The notes: generated from the letters alone by a model not told the origin. 50,410 bases of DNA from Natrinema gari JCM 14663 (GCF_000337175.1 NZ_AOIJ01000086.1:147891-198300), one strand, 5' to 3'; counted from the stretch's first letter, positions 17,614 to 26,749 are shown. Program-made: numbers and translations.

Positions 17614-17624
17614 CCTTTTACTTA
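17614..17624 (+). promoter_or_regulatory. TATA-like element
   Basis: CCTTTTACTTA lies 23-33 bp before the ATG at 17647 in otherwise GC-rich DNA, suiting a leaderless promoter for the lipoprotein gene. Confidence 0.35.
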
Positions 17625-17646
17625 CGAGTGCGTATTGGGTAGTACT

Positions 17647-18333
17647 ATGCCAGCCCCTTCGAGACGCGCCCTGCTCTGTGGAACCGCATCCGTGATCGCG
17701 CTGTCCGCCGGTTGTCTCGGCGACGACGCCGAGGACTCGCCGACGGACGGGAACGAAACCGACGATAACGGCGATCCCGGAACGCCGTCGGGCGATGACG
17801 ACAACCCCGAAGACGGTGACGACGGCGACGAGCAAGCCACTGAGTTGGCCGGCTCCGACTCCCGGACGTACCGGTACCCGACGCGGTCGACATCGCCCGG
17901 ACTGCACCTGCTCGAGGACGACGACGAAGCCACAACCTGGCTCGCCGAACGGGATCGAACTGCCGATTCCCTCGAGACGTTCGTCGACGAGACCGATTTC
18001 GAGACATCGATCCTCGTGTCACTCGAGGCCGGCGCTCCCAACCCCTGCCACGAACTGGCGCTCGAGTCGACCGCCGTCGAGGACGAGCAGGTCGTCCTCG
18101 ATGGGGCAGTCAGCGAGACGGGCGACGACGACGAGGCCTGTATCGCCCAAGAGACGACCGTCGGACGCCTCGTTCGGGCGACGTTCGATGGGCAGCGTCT
18201 GACGAACGTCTCGGCGACAATCGTGGATCGGAACGGCGAGTCGCACCAGTTGTCAGTGTCCCACGACACCGCGTCCGAGAGCACGAGCGCCGAGCCGTCG
18301 AACAGTTCGAACGAGGCAGGCGACGACGAGTAG
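17647..18333 (+). CDS. Secreted lipoprotein, unknown function
   Basis: The 228-residue product begins MPAPSRRALLCGTASVIALS followed by AGC, giving a Tat-like RR pair and a lipobox (LSAGC). After an acidic Asp/Glu/Gly linker (about 28-68) a compact domain follows (about 70-205) with two spaced cysteines (NPCHELAL and EACIAQE) that could form a disulfide outside the cell. It ends in a Ser/Glu-rich tail. Similar single-domain haloarchaeal lipoproteins are annotated as hypothetical; I see no catalytic motif. Confidence 0.75.
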   Translation: MPAPSRRALLCGTASVIALSAGCLGDDAEDSPTDGNETDDNGDPGTPSGDDDNPEDGDDGDEQATELAGSDSRTYRYPTRSTSPGLHLLEDDDEATTWLAERDRTADSLETFVDETDFETSILVSLEAGAPNPCHELALESTAVEDEQVVLDGAVSETGDDDEACIAQETTVGRLVRATFDGQRLTNVSATIVDRNGESHQLSVSHDTASESTSAEPSNSSNEAGDDE

Positions 18334-18393
18334 GGCCACACGTCCGCGGGACAGTCATCAGGACGTCCGTCGAGACCGGCTTCGAACGTCGAC

Positions 18394-18999
18394 TTACGAG
18401 TATTCGGCTTCGGTCACCCGGACGACGAGGGTGTCCTCGACGTCCCGGAGATCGTACGCGGGGACATCGCCGTCGACCCGGCGTACGTACAGCGGTTCGA
18501 CGAGTCTGTGTGTCGGCTCGGCGACGCCCGCCCGCTCGGCCTCCTCCGAGTCGTTCATTCCGGCAGCCGGATCGCTCTCGGTCACCGTCTCGGGGCCGGC
18601 GGCGTCCGTTCTCGAGTCGCCGGTCCCGGTAGCGTCATCGGCTGCCGGCTCTGAACCCGCGCCCACTCGCTCGAGGCCGTACACCTTGCAGAATTCGGCG
18701 GTGGCCTCGGGCTCGAGGTCGCCGTTCCGAAGTTGCGTGGCCAGCGACCGCGAGAGCCAGTCTTCGTCGCTGATGCTGGGGTCCTGAACGAGCGCCTCGT
18801 CGACGAATCTGGTGAGATACCAGTTCAGGTCGTTCAGCAGCGAGACGGCAGCGCCGATACTGACCGTCCGGACGGCCAGCGAGTTCTCGACGGGCCGCTC
18901 GAGGTCGTAGGTCGACAGCGCCTCACGAGCCGTTTCGCGAGAGAGGAGTTCGTACTGGAGGTTGGTCCCGGCCTCGCCGATGAGACAGACGCGGGTCAC
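18394..18999 (-). CDS. Conserved haloarchaeal protein (DUF5804-like)
   Basis: The 201-residue product starts at a GTG (18999) with VTRVCLIGEAGTNLQYELLS (Met-initiated in vivo), matching the N-terminus of a conserved haloarchaeal family that I recall as DUF5804. A region with SIGAAVSLLNDLNWYLTRF forms a probable helical core (residues 45-75). Between about residues 118 and 155 a Ser/Thr/Glu-rich low-complexity insert separates it from a C-terminal beta domain (HRLVEPLYVRRVDGDVPAYD). It is probably cytoplasmic. Function unknown. Confidence 0.7.
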   Translation of the reverse strand: MTRVCLIGEAGTNLQYELLSRETAREALSTYDLERPVENSLAVRTVSIGAAVSLLNDLNWYLTRFVDEALVQDPSISDEDWLSRSLATQLRNGDLEPEATAEFCKVYGLERVGAGSEPAADDATGTGDSRTDAAGPETVTESDPAAGMNDSEEAERAGVAEPTHRLVEPLYVRRVDGDVPAYDLRDVEDTLVVRVTEAEYS

Positions 19000-19185
19000 T
19001 ATCAGGTGGTGGGAGCGACGGCGTAATGTCGGTTTCGGCTTCTCAACGCGCTCACCACGACCACCCACGCTGTGGAGCGACGGTCTCCCGGACCGCGACG
19101 GTCACGAAAGCCCTTTTCAGTCCCATCCTCGCGGTGACTCGTCGGGCTGTCTCCGAGCGGCGGACACGGCGTGTCGCGGACCGAT

Positions 19186-20364
19186 TCAGGGGTCGACCAG
19201 TTCCGCGTCCGCCGCCGCGTCTTCGGCGCGCTCGAGTAGGTCGTCGGGCTCGGCGTCCAGCAACGGTTTCAGTCGGGCGTTGGTCTCGACCTGGTCGGGG
19301 GTAACGCGGTTGCAGCCGGCGTCGATCGTCGAGTCGGTGAAGGTACCGATCTCGCGAGCCTGGGCGACGATGTACTGTTTGTCACGGGTCACCAACGGGC
19401 GGTGGATCGGCAGTCGGGTAGCGCGGCTAGTGACGCCGAGGTTCCGGATCGTCTGGCTCGATTTCTGGCCGGCGGCCTCGCCGGTGACGATGCCGTCCGC
19501 GTCGATGCGTTCGGCCAGCGTCTCGGCGGCGCGGTAGAAGAACCGCCGCAGCGAGAGCATCCGACCCTGTTCCATCTCCTCGACCAGTTGGGCCACCGTT
19601 TCGCCGCCCGGAACCCGATAAACCTGCATGTCGAAGTTCGGCGCGTACGCCGAGAGGAGGCGCACCGTTTCCATCGCGCGGGCCTCGTGATCGATCCCGC
19701 CGTAGTCCCCGAGGGCGACGTACGCCGGGACGACCGGACTCCCGCGTTTCATCATTTCGTAGGCCGCGACCGGCGAGTCGATCCCGCCGCTGACCAGCGC
19801 GATGACCGGCTCTTGGGACCCAAGCGGGAGCCCGCCCGGCCCGTCGACCTGCTCGAGGTAGACGAACGCAACGTCCGCGCGTACCTCGATGCCGAACGTG
19901 AGATCGGGATCGTCGAGGTCGACCGCGGGCTCGAACTCGTCGTCGACGGCCTCCCAGATCGCGTTCCCGGCGTCGCGAGCCAGGTCCTCGCTGTCGTAGG
20001 GCAGACTCTTGTCCGCCCGGCGGGCGTCGACCGCGAACGTCCCGCCGTCGTAGTGTTCGCGGGCCGTTTCCGCGACCGCCTCGAGAATGCGCGCCTGCTC
20101 CGTGCTGACCGTCAGAGCGGGACTGGCGGAGACGACGCCGAAGGCGTCCGTCGCGGCGTCGGTCGCCGCTTCGACGGCGTCCTCGCTCGTGTGGATCAGC
20201 GGCCGGTTCCACCGGCGCTCGACCGCGCCCGGAACCGACCGATCCGCCAACAAGGCCTCGATGTTCTCCGCGAGGAGGTCCTCCATGTACCGCTTGACCG
20301 TATTGCTCTTTGTGTTGAGGTCCCCGTGGCGGATGAGGACGGTGTCGGCTCCCGGTGGGTGCAT
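19186..20364 (-). CDS. thiI: tRNA 4-thiouridine synthase
   Basis: The 392-residue protein has the ThiI layout: an N-terminal ferredoxin-like region and THUMP domain (about 60-175, including VDARRADKSLPYDSEDLA) followed by a PP-loop ATP pyrophosphatase domain with SGGIDSPVAAYEMMKRG (SGGIDSP at 192-198). It lacks the C-terminal rhodanese domain seen in E. coli, as is normal for archaea; a Cys in DAGCNRVTP may take the sulfur-transfer role. It thiolates U8 of tRNA, and in some organisms also feeds thiamine thiazole synthesis. No operon partner is visible. Confidence 0.93.
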   Translation of the reverse strand: MHPPGADTVLIRHGDLNTKSNTVKRYMEDLLAENIEALLADRSVPGAVERRWNRPLIHTSEDAVEAATDAATDAFGVVSASPALTVSTEQARILEAVAETAREHYDGGTFAVDARRADKSLPYDSEDLARDAGNAIWEAVDDEFEPAVDLDDPDLTFGIEVRADVAFVYLEQVDGPGGLPLGSQEPVIALVSGGIDSPVAAYEMMKRGSPVVPAYVALGDYGGIDHEARAMETVRLLSAYAPNFDMQVYRVPGGETVAQLVEEMEQGRMLSLRRFFYRAAETLAERIDADGIVTGEAAGQKSSQTIRNLGVTSRATRLPIHRPLVTRDKQYIVAQAREIGTFTDSTIDAGCNRVTPDQVETNARLKPLLDAEPDDLLERAEDAAADAELVDP

Positions 20365-20435
20365 GGACTGTGATAGATGGTTGGGGCTATAAGGGCATTA
20401 CGAGGACGGGATGCGGCCGCGGAGCCGCCGGCGAC

Positions 20436-21719
20436 TCAGACGATGGACTCGTCGACCGTCGGGCTCAGATGGCCGGTGTAGGAGTAGATTCCGGCGACGA
20501 GAATGGCCCCAGCCAACAGCGGGATGAGCGCGCTGAGCGCGTACAGCACGTCGTACCCGACCACGTTAGCGACGGGGAGCGATACCAGCGGCCCGAGACC
20601 GCCACCGACATCGCCGAAGATATTGTTCGTTCCCATCGCCCTGCCCATTCGATCCTCGGGCGTGAGGTCGGCGAGGAGGGCCGTTAGCGGACCGCCGACG
20701 CCACCCTGTCCCGCCCCGATGAGGGCACACGCGAGGACGACGGCTCCGAACGAGGGAGCGACCGTGAGCACGGCGAATCCCGCACAACTGATCGCCAGAA
20801 ACCCGATCAGGACGGGCACACGGGCACCGACGGCATCGCTGAGCTTGCCGCCGGCGATGGTAAAGACCGCACCCGAGAGCGCGGAGACAGCCATCAGCAG
20901 CCCCGACGTCCCCTGTTCGCCGTAGTCGATGCCGTAGCCCGCGACCTCGAGCGACAGCGTCACCGATTCGGCCTCAAGGTAGAGGACAAGCGTCGAAAAG
21001 AGGACGCCGATGTACGCGAAGTAGAGCCCGAAGTTGACCAGGCCGACGGTGAGTGCGGGGAGCGTCCGCTCGAGGTCCAAGAGGCTGACCGACGAGCCGG
21101 CGGCCCCGACGTGGGTCTCCGGAACGATGAAGAAGGCGATGACGCTCGCGAGGGCGGCGAAGGCGGCCGCGAGAACGAACGCCGTCGCGTTGCTGTAGGC
21201 CTCGCTGACGAGTCCGCCGAGAACCATGCCGGCGGGGAAGCCGAACGTGATCCCGGCCCGAACGATGCCCATGCTCGTCCCGCGCGAACTGGCGTCGCTG
21301 ACATCGGCGGTGATCGTATACGCCGTCGCGAACACGAGCGCGCTGCCGATCCCCCACGTGACCCGTGCGAGGACGAACCAGCCCTCCGGAACCGCAGAGC
21401 GGATCGCGATCACGTAGCCGACCGTCGCGAGGCCTTCGATCGCCAGTCCGATCACGAACGGTTTCCGGGTGCCGATCCAGTCGACGAGAATGCCCGCCGG
21501 CCCATTTACCACCAGTCGCGTCCAGCGGTTCGCCGAGAGGATGACGCCGACCATGAACGCCGAAATCCCCAGTACCTCCCCGAGGTTCGGCAGGATCGGG
21601 AAGACGACGCCGCCGCCGAAGCCGACGAAGAAGGTACTCGCGACGACGGCGTAGACCACGCGATCCGAACTGGCCGATGGCGACGACACTGGCACTCGAG
21701 TTCCGTTTTCGACACCCAT
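20436..21719 (-). CDS. Major facilitator superfamily transporter
   Basis: The 427-residue membrane protein has twelve hydrophobic helices and the MFS layout. Motif A-like loop between helices 2 and 3 reads GPAGILVDWIGTRKPFVIG, and the second half repeats it as GGKLSDAVGARVPVLIG. An acidic/Ser-rich N-terminal tail precedes helix 1 (VVYAVVASTFFVGFGGG). The closest style is multidrug or small-metabolite efflux MFS proteins, but the substrate cannot be read from sequence. It is on the same strand as thiI with a 71-bp gap, yet no functional link is evident. Confidence 0.88.
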   Translation of the reverse strand: MGVENGTRVPVSSPSASSDRVVYAVVASTFFVGFGGGVVFPILPNLGEVLGISAFMVGVILSANRWTRLVVNGPAGILVDWIGTRKPFVIGLAIEGLATVGYVIAIRSAVPEGWFVLARVTWGIGSALVFATAYTITADVSDASSRGTSMGIVRAGITFGFPAGMVLGGLVSEAYSNATAFVLAAAFAALASVIAFFIVPETHVGAAGSSVSLLDLERTLPALTVGLVNFGLYFAYIGVLFSTLVLYLEAESVTLSLEVAGYGIDYGEQGTSGLLMAVSALSGAVFTIAGGKLSDAVGARVPVLIGFLAISCAGFAVLTVAPSFGAVVLACALIGAGQGGVGGPLTALLADLTPEDRMGRAMGTNNIFGDVGGGLGPLVSLPVANVVGYDVLYALSALIPLLAGAILVAGIYSYTGHLSPTVDESIV

Positions 21720-22199
21720 ACACAGGCCACGGCCCAGTTTGGCTATTGCGATAGACGCAGAGGATTACCGGTTTGAACAGTCGTCACACAGCGTGGATTG
21801 GCATTACTCTTCGTCGTCAGATGAATTGCCAACCGATGGCGGGCCCCAATTGATGTCGACACTGCCACAGAATTCGAATGATATCCCACCAGATGATTGA
21901 AATGTCCCTCCGCTGTCGTCGCTTTCTCGCAGACAGTGCTGGGATGTTGCCGGGCCGATAGACAGCGGACGCTCGTCCTCTACGAGGGTGGCGAGATCAT
22001 GGTGCTCTCGATCAGTGGAACGGGGTCGCGTACGTACCGACTTCACGACTTGACGACGTGACTGTCCAAGCCTGACGCGAAACATTCTGGAGCGTCCCCG
22101 TTCGCCGCTACTACGCTACCGTCGTCTGTACGCTCGCGGTGCTGGTGTGGATCTTCCAGTACTAGAACCTGCTTTGGCCGCAGCATGGCATGCGTTTTG
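21720..22199. other. Gene-poor region with a possible decayed gene
   Basis: Between the MFS gene and the AT-rich island no intact gene is visible. On the plus strand one frame around 21953-22029 reads RQRTLVLYEGGEIMVLSISG and continues to a stop, and another frame at 22082-22165 ends in a credible membrane helix, RRYYATVVCTLAVLVWIFQY plus stop. The frame change and stops suggest fragments of a lost gene, but I cannot name the family. Confidence 0.3.
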
Positions 22200-22740
22200 G
22201 AAAGCAAATAGATCATCTAAGAATACGTCACATGCCCCTCAATAATCCATTATTTCAAAATATTGATTATTAATCCGACCACGTCTATTCCATATTTAAT
22301 TTGTGTTGTATAGATGTGTCCATGCGTTATAGAATACGTAACTCGAAGTAACGAAAAGAGCAACCCCAAAAATAAGGAAAATTATATTAACGGTCCCACC
22401 GGGGCTCATACTCGCACCGACGCTGAAAACAAAGCCGACAAATAGCCCAAAGCTTGCAAGAGCCAACTGAAATAATAATTCTCCTCGGTTCAAATCATCT
22501 TCGCTAGTAGAGTTTGATGTCTTGTTCGGAGTCATACTGATTATTTACTTCTCCAAATACATGTCGTGCGAACCTTCACCATCAATCCCCCCCATACAAC
22601 TGTTAAATAATATCGCCACTCAATAGATTTCGTTTTGATGGTAGATAATAAAACTAATCTGCGACACCAGATATGTACTACCCTCTCCCACCACCAGCTT
22701 TGATCCTTATATCTCCCAAAATAAATGTGGGACTTGGCTA
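22200..22740. other. AT-rich island
   Basis: About 540 bp in which A+T clearly exceeds G+C (for example TATTGATTATTAATCCGACC at 22260), in sharp contrast to the flanks. It contains one small membrane-protein gene and long A/T runs. The composition suggests DNA acquired from a low-GC source such as a virus or plasmid. No flanking repeat or integrase is visible. Confidence 0.7.
22296..22535 (-). CDS. Small two-helix membrane protein in AT-rich island
   Basis: The 79-residue product starts MTPNKTSNSTSEDDLNRGEL and has two hydrophobic helices (about 20-41 and 49-70) joined by a short loop GASMSPGGT, with a polar N-terminus and a C-terminal AWTHLYNTN. Codon use follows the AT-rich surroundings (AAA, AAT, ATA), unlike the rest of the window. 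Both termini are predicted on the same side. I recognise no family; it could be a small proviral or plasmid-borne membrane protein. The ATG at 22535 is the only reasonable start. Confidence 0.55.
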   Translation of the reverse strand: MTPNKTSNSTSEDDLNRGELLFQLALASFGLFVGFVFSVGASMSPGGTVNIIFLIFGVALFVTSSYVFYNAWTHLYNTN

Positions 22741-22754
22741 CAACTCAGTGCGGC

Positions 22755-23960
22755 TTAGAACGTCGAGAGTTCGCCGTCGATCACGCTACGCGTGATTTCG
22801 GTCACGTTCGCGAGCTCCCGATCGACGATCGCGGCGGCGTCGTCCTCGACGTCCGACACCGCGATGCCCTCGTCGGTGACGACCTGGACGTCGGCGACGT
22901 GGGGCTGGTCGATCGGACGACCGATCTGTGACAGGAGACGCACGCGCAGGTCGCGGATACCGTCGACCTCGCTGACGACCTCTTCGGCGATCTCCGTCGA
23001 GAGCAAGTTGTAGATTTTTCCGATATGGTTGACCGGGTTCTTGCCGCTGGTCGCTTCCATCGACATCGAGCGGTTGGGCGTGATGAGCCCGTTTGCGCGG
23101 TTCCCGCGGCCGACGGAGCCGTCGTCGCCCTGTTCGGCGGACGTTCCGGTGACCGTGAGATAGATCGACCCCTCGTCGTAGTCGTCGGCCGTGTTGACAT
23201 GAACGTCGACATCGCGGTCGGTGTGCTCGCGCGCCACGTCGTCGACGAAGTCCCGGACGGACTCGACGGCCGCGGTGTAGTCATCGAGATCGGCGACGTA
23301 CTCGTCGACCATCGCCGCCGCGACGGTGACGTCGATCTCGTCGCCCTCGCGCTTGCCCATGATCTTTACGTCCGGCCCGAGCTCGGGGTTGTCATCCGCG
23401 TACTCCCCGTTTAGTCGCCGTTCGGCCTCGAGAACGATCCGCTCGGTCTCGGTTAGCGGCGCGTGGCCGACGCCGAAACTCGTGTCGTTGGCCATCGGGA
23501 CGCTCACTTCGTCCTCCCCGAAGACCTCCTGTAGATCGCCGCTCCCCTCGCCGAGTTTGACGTCGACCACGATGTCCTCGCCGACAGTCAGCTGTGGGAT
23601 GTTTTCCTCGAGGTATTCCCGTGCCGCCCGCAGGGCGATGGTCTCGGCGGGGATCGTCTGGCCTTCGTAGTGTTTGGTCGCGCGGCCGACGATCAGCAGA
23701 TAGATCGGGTCGACGACCTCGCCGCCGCCGAATGCGGGTACTGCCTCGCCGGCGACGAGTTGCGTCTCGTCGGTGTTGAAGTGTAGTACTTCACCAACGC
23801 GATCCAAGTACTCGCGTGCGAGTGCCCCCGCGACGCTCTCGGCGATGCCGTCACAGATAGAGTCGGGATGTCCGATCCCCTTTCGTTCGACGATTTCGAC
23901 CTCCTGGTCCTCGACCGCTTGCCGGGCGATAGACTCGATCCGGATATTCCGCTCGCTCAT
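22755..23960 (-). CDS. mat: Archaeal S-adenosylmethionine synthetase
   Basis: The 401-residue enzyme makes S-adenosylmethionine from methionine and ATP. It is the archaeal type, unlike bacterial MetK: N-terminal [20 protein letters not shown] (GHPD at 30-33), later [16 protein letters not shown] and [20 protein letters not shown]. Length matches the family. I chose the ATG at 23960 ([14 protein letters not shown]), which fits archaeal homologues and places a TATA-like GTTATAC 26 bp upstream; an upstream start would add a non-conserved stretch. It is housekeeping and supplies the methyl donor also needed by radical SAM chemistry encoded elsewhere in the window. Confidence 0.95.
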   Translation of the reverse strand: MSERNIRIESIARQAVEDQEVEIVERKGIGHPDSICDGIAESVAGALAREYLDRVGEVLHFNTDETQLVAGEAVPAFGGGEVVDPIYLLIVGRATKHYEGQTIPAETIALRAAREYLEENIPQLTVGEDIVVDVKLGEGSGDLQEVFGEDEVSVPMANDTSFGVGHAPLTETERIVLEAERRLNGEYADDNPELGPDVKIMGKREGDEIDVTVAAAMVDEYVADLDDYTAAVESVRDFVDDVAREHTDRDVDVHVNTADDYDEGSIYLTVTGTSAEQGDDGSVGRGNRANGLITPNRSMSMEATSGKNPVNHIGKIYNLLSTEIAEEVVSEVDGIRDLRVRLLSQIGRPIDQPHVADVQVVTDEGIAVSDVEDDAAAIVDRELANVTEITRSVIDGELSTF

Positions 23961-23985
23961 TGGCGGCTCTAAACGGAGCGCGGTG

Positions 23986-23992
23986 GTATAAC
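23986..23992 (-). promoter_or_regulatory. TATA-like box of S-adenosylmethionine synthetase gene
   Basis: GTTATAC on the minus strand, 26 bp before the ATG at 23960, fits a leaderless archaeal promoter. Confidence 0.45.
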
Positions 23993-24052
23993 TTGCGAAA
24001 ACAGACACGAAAGGGAAAATGCTTATCGGTTATGTATCTGTCGGCGAACGGC

Positions 24053-24598
24053 CTATTCGGACCCCAGCAGCAAGCCGAGATAGGACGTCCGAAGCTGGTC
24101 GTCCGGTTCCAGTTCGAGTCGCTCGAGGATGTCGTAGGCTCCGTCGCGAGCCGCCTCGAGATCGGATTCGTCCTCGACATCGGTTTCGACTTCGACGTAC
24201 TCGCCGACGTCGTCGACCGAATCGAGGGTGATGGTATACCCCTCGAGCGCGAACCGTTCGCGCTCCTTGCGGACCGTCGCGGCGGCCTCGAAGCCAAGGT
24301 TCGTTAGGATCGCGTCGGTCTTCTCGTGGTCGCCAACAGTGGTCTCGACTTCCTCGCGGGTCTTGGACTCGTCGTCAACGAGCGGGCCCTTGTAGGTGAG
24401 GTGGGTGTCAGTGGACCCGCGATCCGTCCATTCCGATCGAATCCGCAACGCCTCGTCGGTCTCGGTGAATTTGCGGTGGGGGGCATCGTAATAGGTGTCG
24501 ATCTGCACGACGCTTCCGCGAGACCGCGCCTCGACGGCCTCGAGGCGGTCGCGGACGGCCGCGAGATCGGCGGGGACCTTCACTTCGACCTCGTACAT
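24053..24598 (-). CDS. cyaB: CYTH-domain protein, CyaB-like (class IV adenylate cyclase family)
   Basis: The 181-residue protein is a CYTH (CyaB-thiamine triphosphatase) tunnel-fold domain. The diagnostic ExExK lies at residues 3-7 (YEVEVKVP), followed by alternating acidic/basic strands: QIDTYYDAPHR, DEALRIRSE, HLTYKGP, REEVETTV, RKERERF and YVEVETDVED. Archaeal members are annotated as class IV adenylate cyclases, but many CYTH proteins hydrolyse triphosphorylated compounds, so activity is uncertain. It is divergent from the FKBP gene and upstream of the S-adenosylmethionine synthetase gene on the same strand (92-bp gap). Confidence 0.88.
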   Translation of the reverse strand: MYEVEVKVPADLAAVRDRLEAVEARSRGSVVQIDTYYDAPHRKFTETDEALRIRSEWTDRGSTDTHLTYKGPLVDDESKTREEVETTVGDHEKTDAILTNLGFEAAATVRKERERFALEGYTITLDSVDDVGEYVEVETDVEDESDLEAARDGAYDILERLELEPDDQLRTSYLGLLLGSE

Positions 24599-24654
24599 GC
24601 CCGGGGGGACGGTCGGCGGTCGTAAGTATCGGTCGCTCTCGTTCGAAAACGTCG

Positions 24655-24664
24655 TACTTAAATG
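24655..24664 (+). promoter_or_regulatory. TATA-like box of FKBP gene
   Basis: TACTTAAATG sits about 25 bp before the ATG at 24687 in the divergent region shared with the CYTH gene. Confidence 0.45.
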
Positions 24665-24686
24665 TCGACGGCGGGACGTACAACGT

Positions 24687-25646
24687 ATGACTGAGGATCA
24701 AGAGGCCGAGCTCGACGAGCAGGCCGATGACGTCGACGAGGAAGTAGCCGAGGAAACCGCCGACGGACTGCAGGACGGCGACTTCGTCGAACTCGAGTAC
24801 ACCGCGTACACGACCGAGGACGAACAGCTGGTCGATACGACCGACCCCGAAGTCGCCGAGGAGGAAGGCGTCGACGAGCAGGGCCAGGAGTTCAAGCCGC
24901 GAACGATCGTCGTCGGCGAGGGCCACATCTTCGAGGCCGTCGAAAACGACATCGTCGGCTCCGAGCCCGGCGACTCCGGGACCGTGATCGTCCCCGCCGA
25001 GGACGCCTTCGGCGAGTACGACCCGGACGACGTCCAGACCGTCAGCGCCGAAAAGATCGACGAGGACGACCGCTATCCCGGTGCAAACGTCCAGATCGAC
25101 GGCCAGCAGGGCTACATCAGCACGATCATCGGCGGACGCGCCCGCGTCGACTTCAACCACCCGCTTGCGGGTGACGACGTCGAGTACGAGTACACGATCG
25201 CCGACGTAGTCGACGACCGCGAGCAGCAGGCTGCCGGCCTCTTCGAGATGTACCTCGGGATGGAGCCCGAGCTCTGGATCGAGACGGACGAAGTCGAGGA
25301 GGAGGTCCCCGTCGAACCCGACGACGACGAGGACGAAGACGCCGAGCCCGAATTCGAGACCGAAACCGTCGAGAAGGAGACGCTCTATCTGGAGGCCACG
25401 CCCCAGATGACGATGAACCAGCAGTGGATGATGGGCAAACAGCAGATCGGACAGGACATCATCGAGAAGGTCGGCGTCGACCGCGTCATCGTCCAGGAAG
25501 TCATCGACGGCATGGGTGGCATGGGCATGGGAGGTATGATGGGCGGCATGGGCGGTATGGGCGGCGGCGATATCGAGGAGGCCCTCGAGGACGCCGACGT
25601 CGATGCCGACGAGATCGTCGACGAACTCGAAGGCGCAGAGGAATAA
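24687..25646 (+). CDS. slyD: FKBP-type peptidyl-prolyl isomerase with Met/Gly-rich segment
   Basis: The 319-residue protein is a SlyD-like long-type archaeal FKBP. The FKBP core with its insert-in-flap domain spans about residues 28-185 (DGDFVELEYTAYTTEDEQLV, RTIVVGEGHIFEAVENDIVG, EDAFGEYDPDDV, AGDDVEYEYTIADV). A second acidic region follows, and near the C-terminus lies a run of GMGG/GGM units (about residues 272-292) before a final acidic helix. FKBPs speed proline isomerisation and act as chaperones; the glycine-methionine tract recalls the tails of group I and II chaperonins. The ATG at 24687 is preceded by a TATA-like box. Confidence 0.92.
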   Translation: MTEDQEAELDEQADDVDEEVAEETADGLQDGDFVELEYTAYTTEDEQLVDTTDPEVAEEEGVDEQGQEFKPRTIVVGEGHIFEAVENDIVGSEPGDSGTVIVPAEDAFGEYDPDDVQTVSAEKIDEDDRYPGANVQIDGQQGYISTIIGGRARVDFNHPLAGDDVEYEYTIADVVDDREQQAAGLFEMYLGMEPELWIETDEVEEEVPVEPDDDEDEDAEPEFETETVEKETLYLEATPQMTMNQQWMMGKQQIGQDIIEKVGVDRVIVQEVIDGMGGMGMGGMMGGMGGMGGGDIEEALEDADVDADEIVDELEGAEE

Positions 25647-25920
25647 GAACGCCGCAGTCGCCGGCCGGGTTCGGCTCGGTGACGACCACGAGCGTGCGCT
25701 CGCGACTTTTTCGCACCCCACTCGTAAGCCCAGCCGCCGATGGGCGGTTCGATAGGCATGCCCCGGGACCGGGATCACCCACTGAGACCGGCGAGTTCAA
25801 CCAGTGACGCCGCCGCGACGGTCACCGAACGGACCGCCGTGATCACGACGTTTTCCACGCCCGAACGGGATCCGACGGGAGCGACTGGGTCCGTCCGTCG
25901 GCGGCGGCGAGTCGGCCCAC

Positions 25921-26547
25921 TCACGCGATGTCGCGACTCGTGTCGATCGCGACCTCCTCCGTCAACTCGAGTTTGATCGCGTCGGTCGGTTGGCTGCCGC
26001 CGCGGAACTTGGGGATCGTCAGGTGGTTCTCGAGTTCGGTGCCGGCGATCTCGGTTCGGAGATCGAAGACGGCGTCAGCGGCGTGGTAAGTCCGCACACG
26101 GTTCTCGGGCTCGTCTCGGCCTTTCAGGCAGTGGAGAACAGCGATGCTCCCCGTCTCGAGCATGTGCGACTTGAGTTCGTTGAGGAAGGCGATGTACTCG
26201 TCGGTGTCACAGCGCTCGAGGACGTCCATCGTGTCGATGATGAGGTTGGCCCCGTCGGGGAGGGCTCCGATGAGTCGGGTCGCCTCCTCGAGCGGCGTGT
26301 CGCCGGTGACGTGTCTGACCGTCGGGCTGCCGACCGAGGAGGGCGAGGTCTCGATGGCGTGGCGGACGGCGTCGTCATCGCGCTCGGTCGTGAGATACAG
26401 CGTGCCGCGGGCGGCCGTGAGTTCGTAGAGGAGGAGTTCGGACTGGCTGGCCGGCTCGGCGGTGTACGCGACGATACACCCCGGGGGGAGCCCACCGTCG
26501 AGCTTCCGGTCGAGGACGTCGATCCCAGTGTCTAACCGTCCGACCAT
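25921..26547 (-). CDS. RAD55/KaiC-like protein with lost Walker A
   Basis: The 208-residue protein aligns in outline with RecA/KaiC-family RAD55-like ATPases: an opening TGIDVLDRKLDGGLPPGCIV, a Walker-B-like strand GANLIIDTMDVL and a later GSIAVLHCLKG strand. The expected P-loop GxxxxGKT is replaced by AEPASQSELLLYEL, so ATP binding is doubtful. Haloarchaea have several such degenerate paralogues (HTR-like or DUF7504-type), thought to be regulatory. Its ATG (26547) is followed by a frame that ends six bases inside the next spacer; no partner gene is adjacent. Confidence 0.75.
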   Translation of the reverse strand: MVGRLDTGIDVLDRKLDGGLPPGCIVAYTAEPASQSELLLYELTAARGTLYLTTERDDDAVRHAIETSPSSVGSPTVRHVTGDTPLEEATRLIGALPDGANLIIDTMDVLERCDTDEYIAFLNELKSHMLETGSIAVLHCLKGRDEPENRVRTYHAADAVFDLRTEIAGTELENHLTIPKFRGGSQPTDAIKLELTEEVAIDTSRDIA

Positions 26548-26749
26548 GCGGTATATGCTCTTGCTGTACTGCCCGCATAATTCTTTGCCTTCGTCGGAAT
26601 GGTATTGTTCAGATTAGCTTGTTCCAGCAGTATGCGTAGCTCTGCAACCATGTTTCGGCGTTTTTGGCCCGAAATATATGAAATGTTCCAAATTAGATGG
26701 TATATTTCTTTATCTCTTGAAAGAGGGGTTTGACAGCGTTCAGAACGGT
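26548..26749. other. AT-rich spacer next to transposase remnant
   Basis: An AT-rich stretch with no recognised gene. Part of it (26640-26720) may be old insertion-sequence end, since a transposase C-terminus follows directly. Confidence 0.35.

Noticed and set aside
21804-22085. 93-residue minus-strand frame ending in an acidic tail
   Set aside because: No recognisable fold; plus-strand frames in the same stretch look more protein-like, although also decayed.
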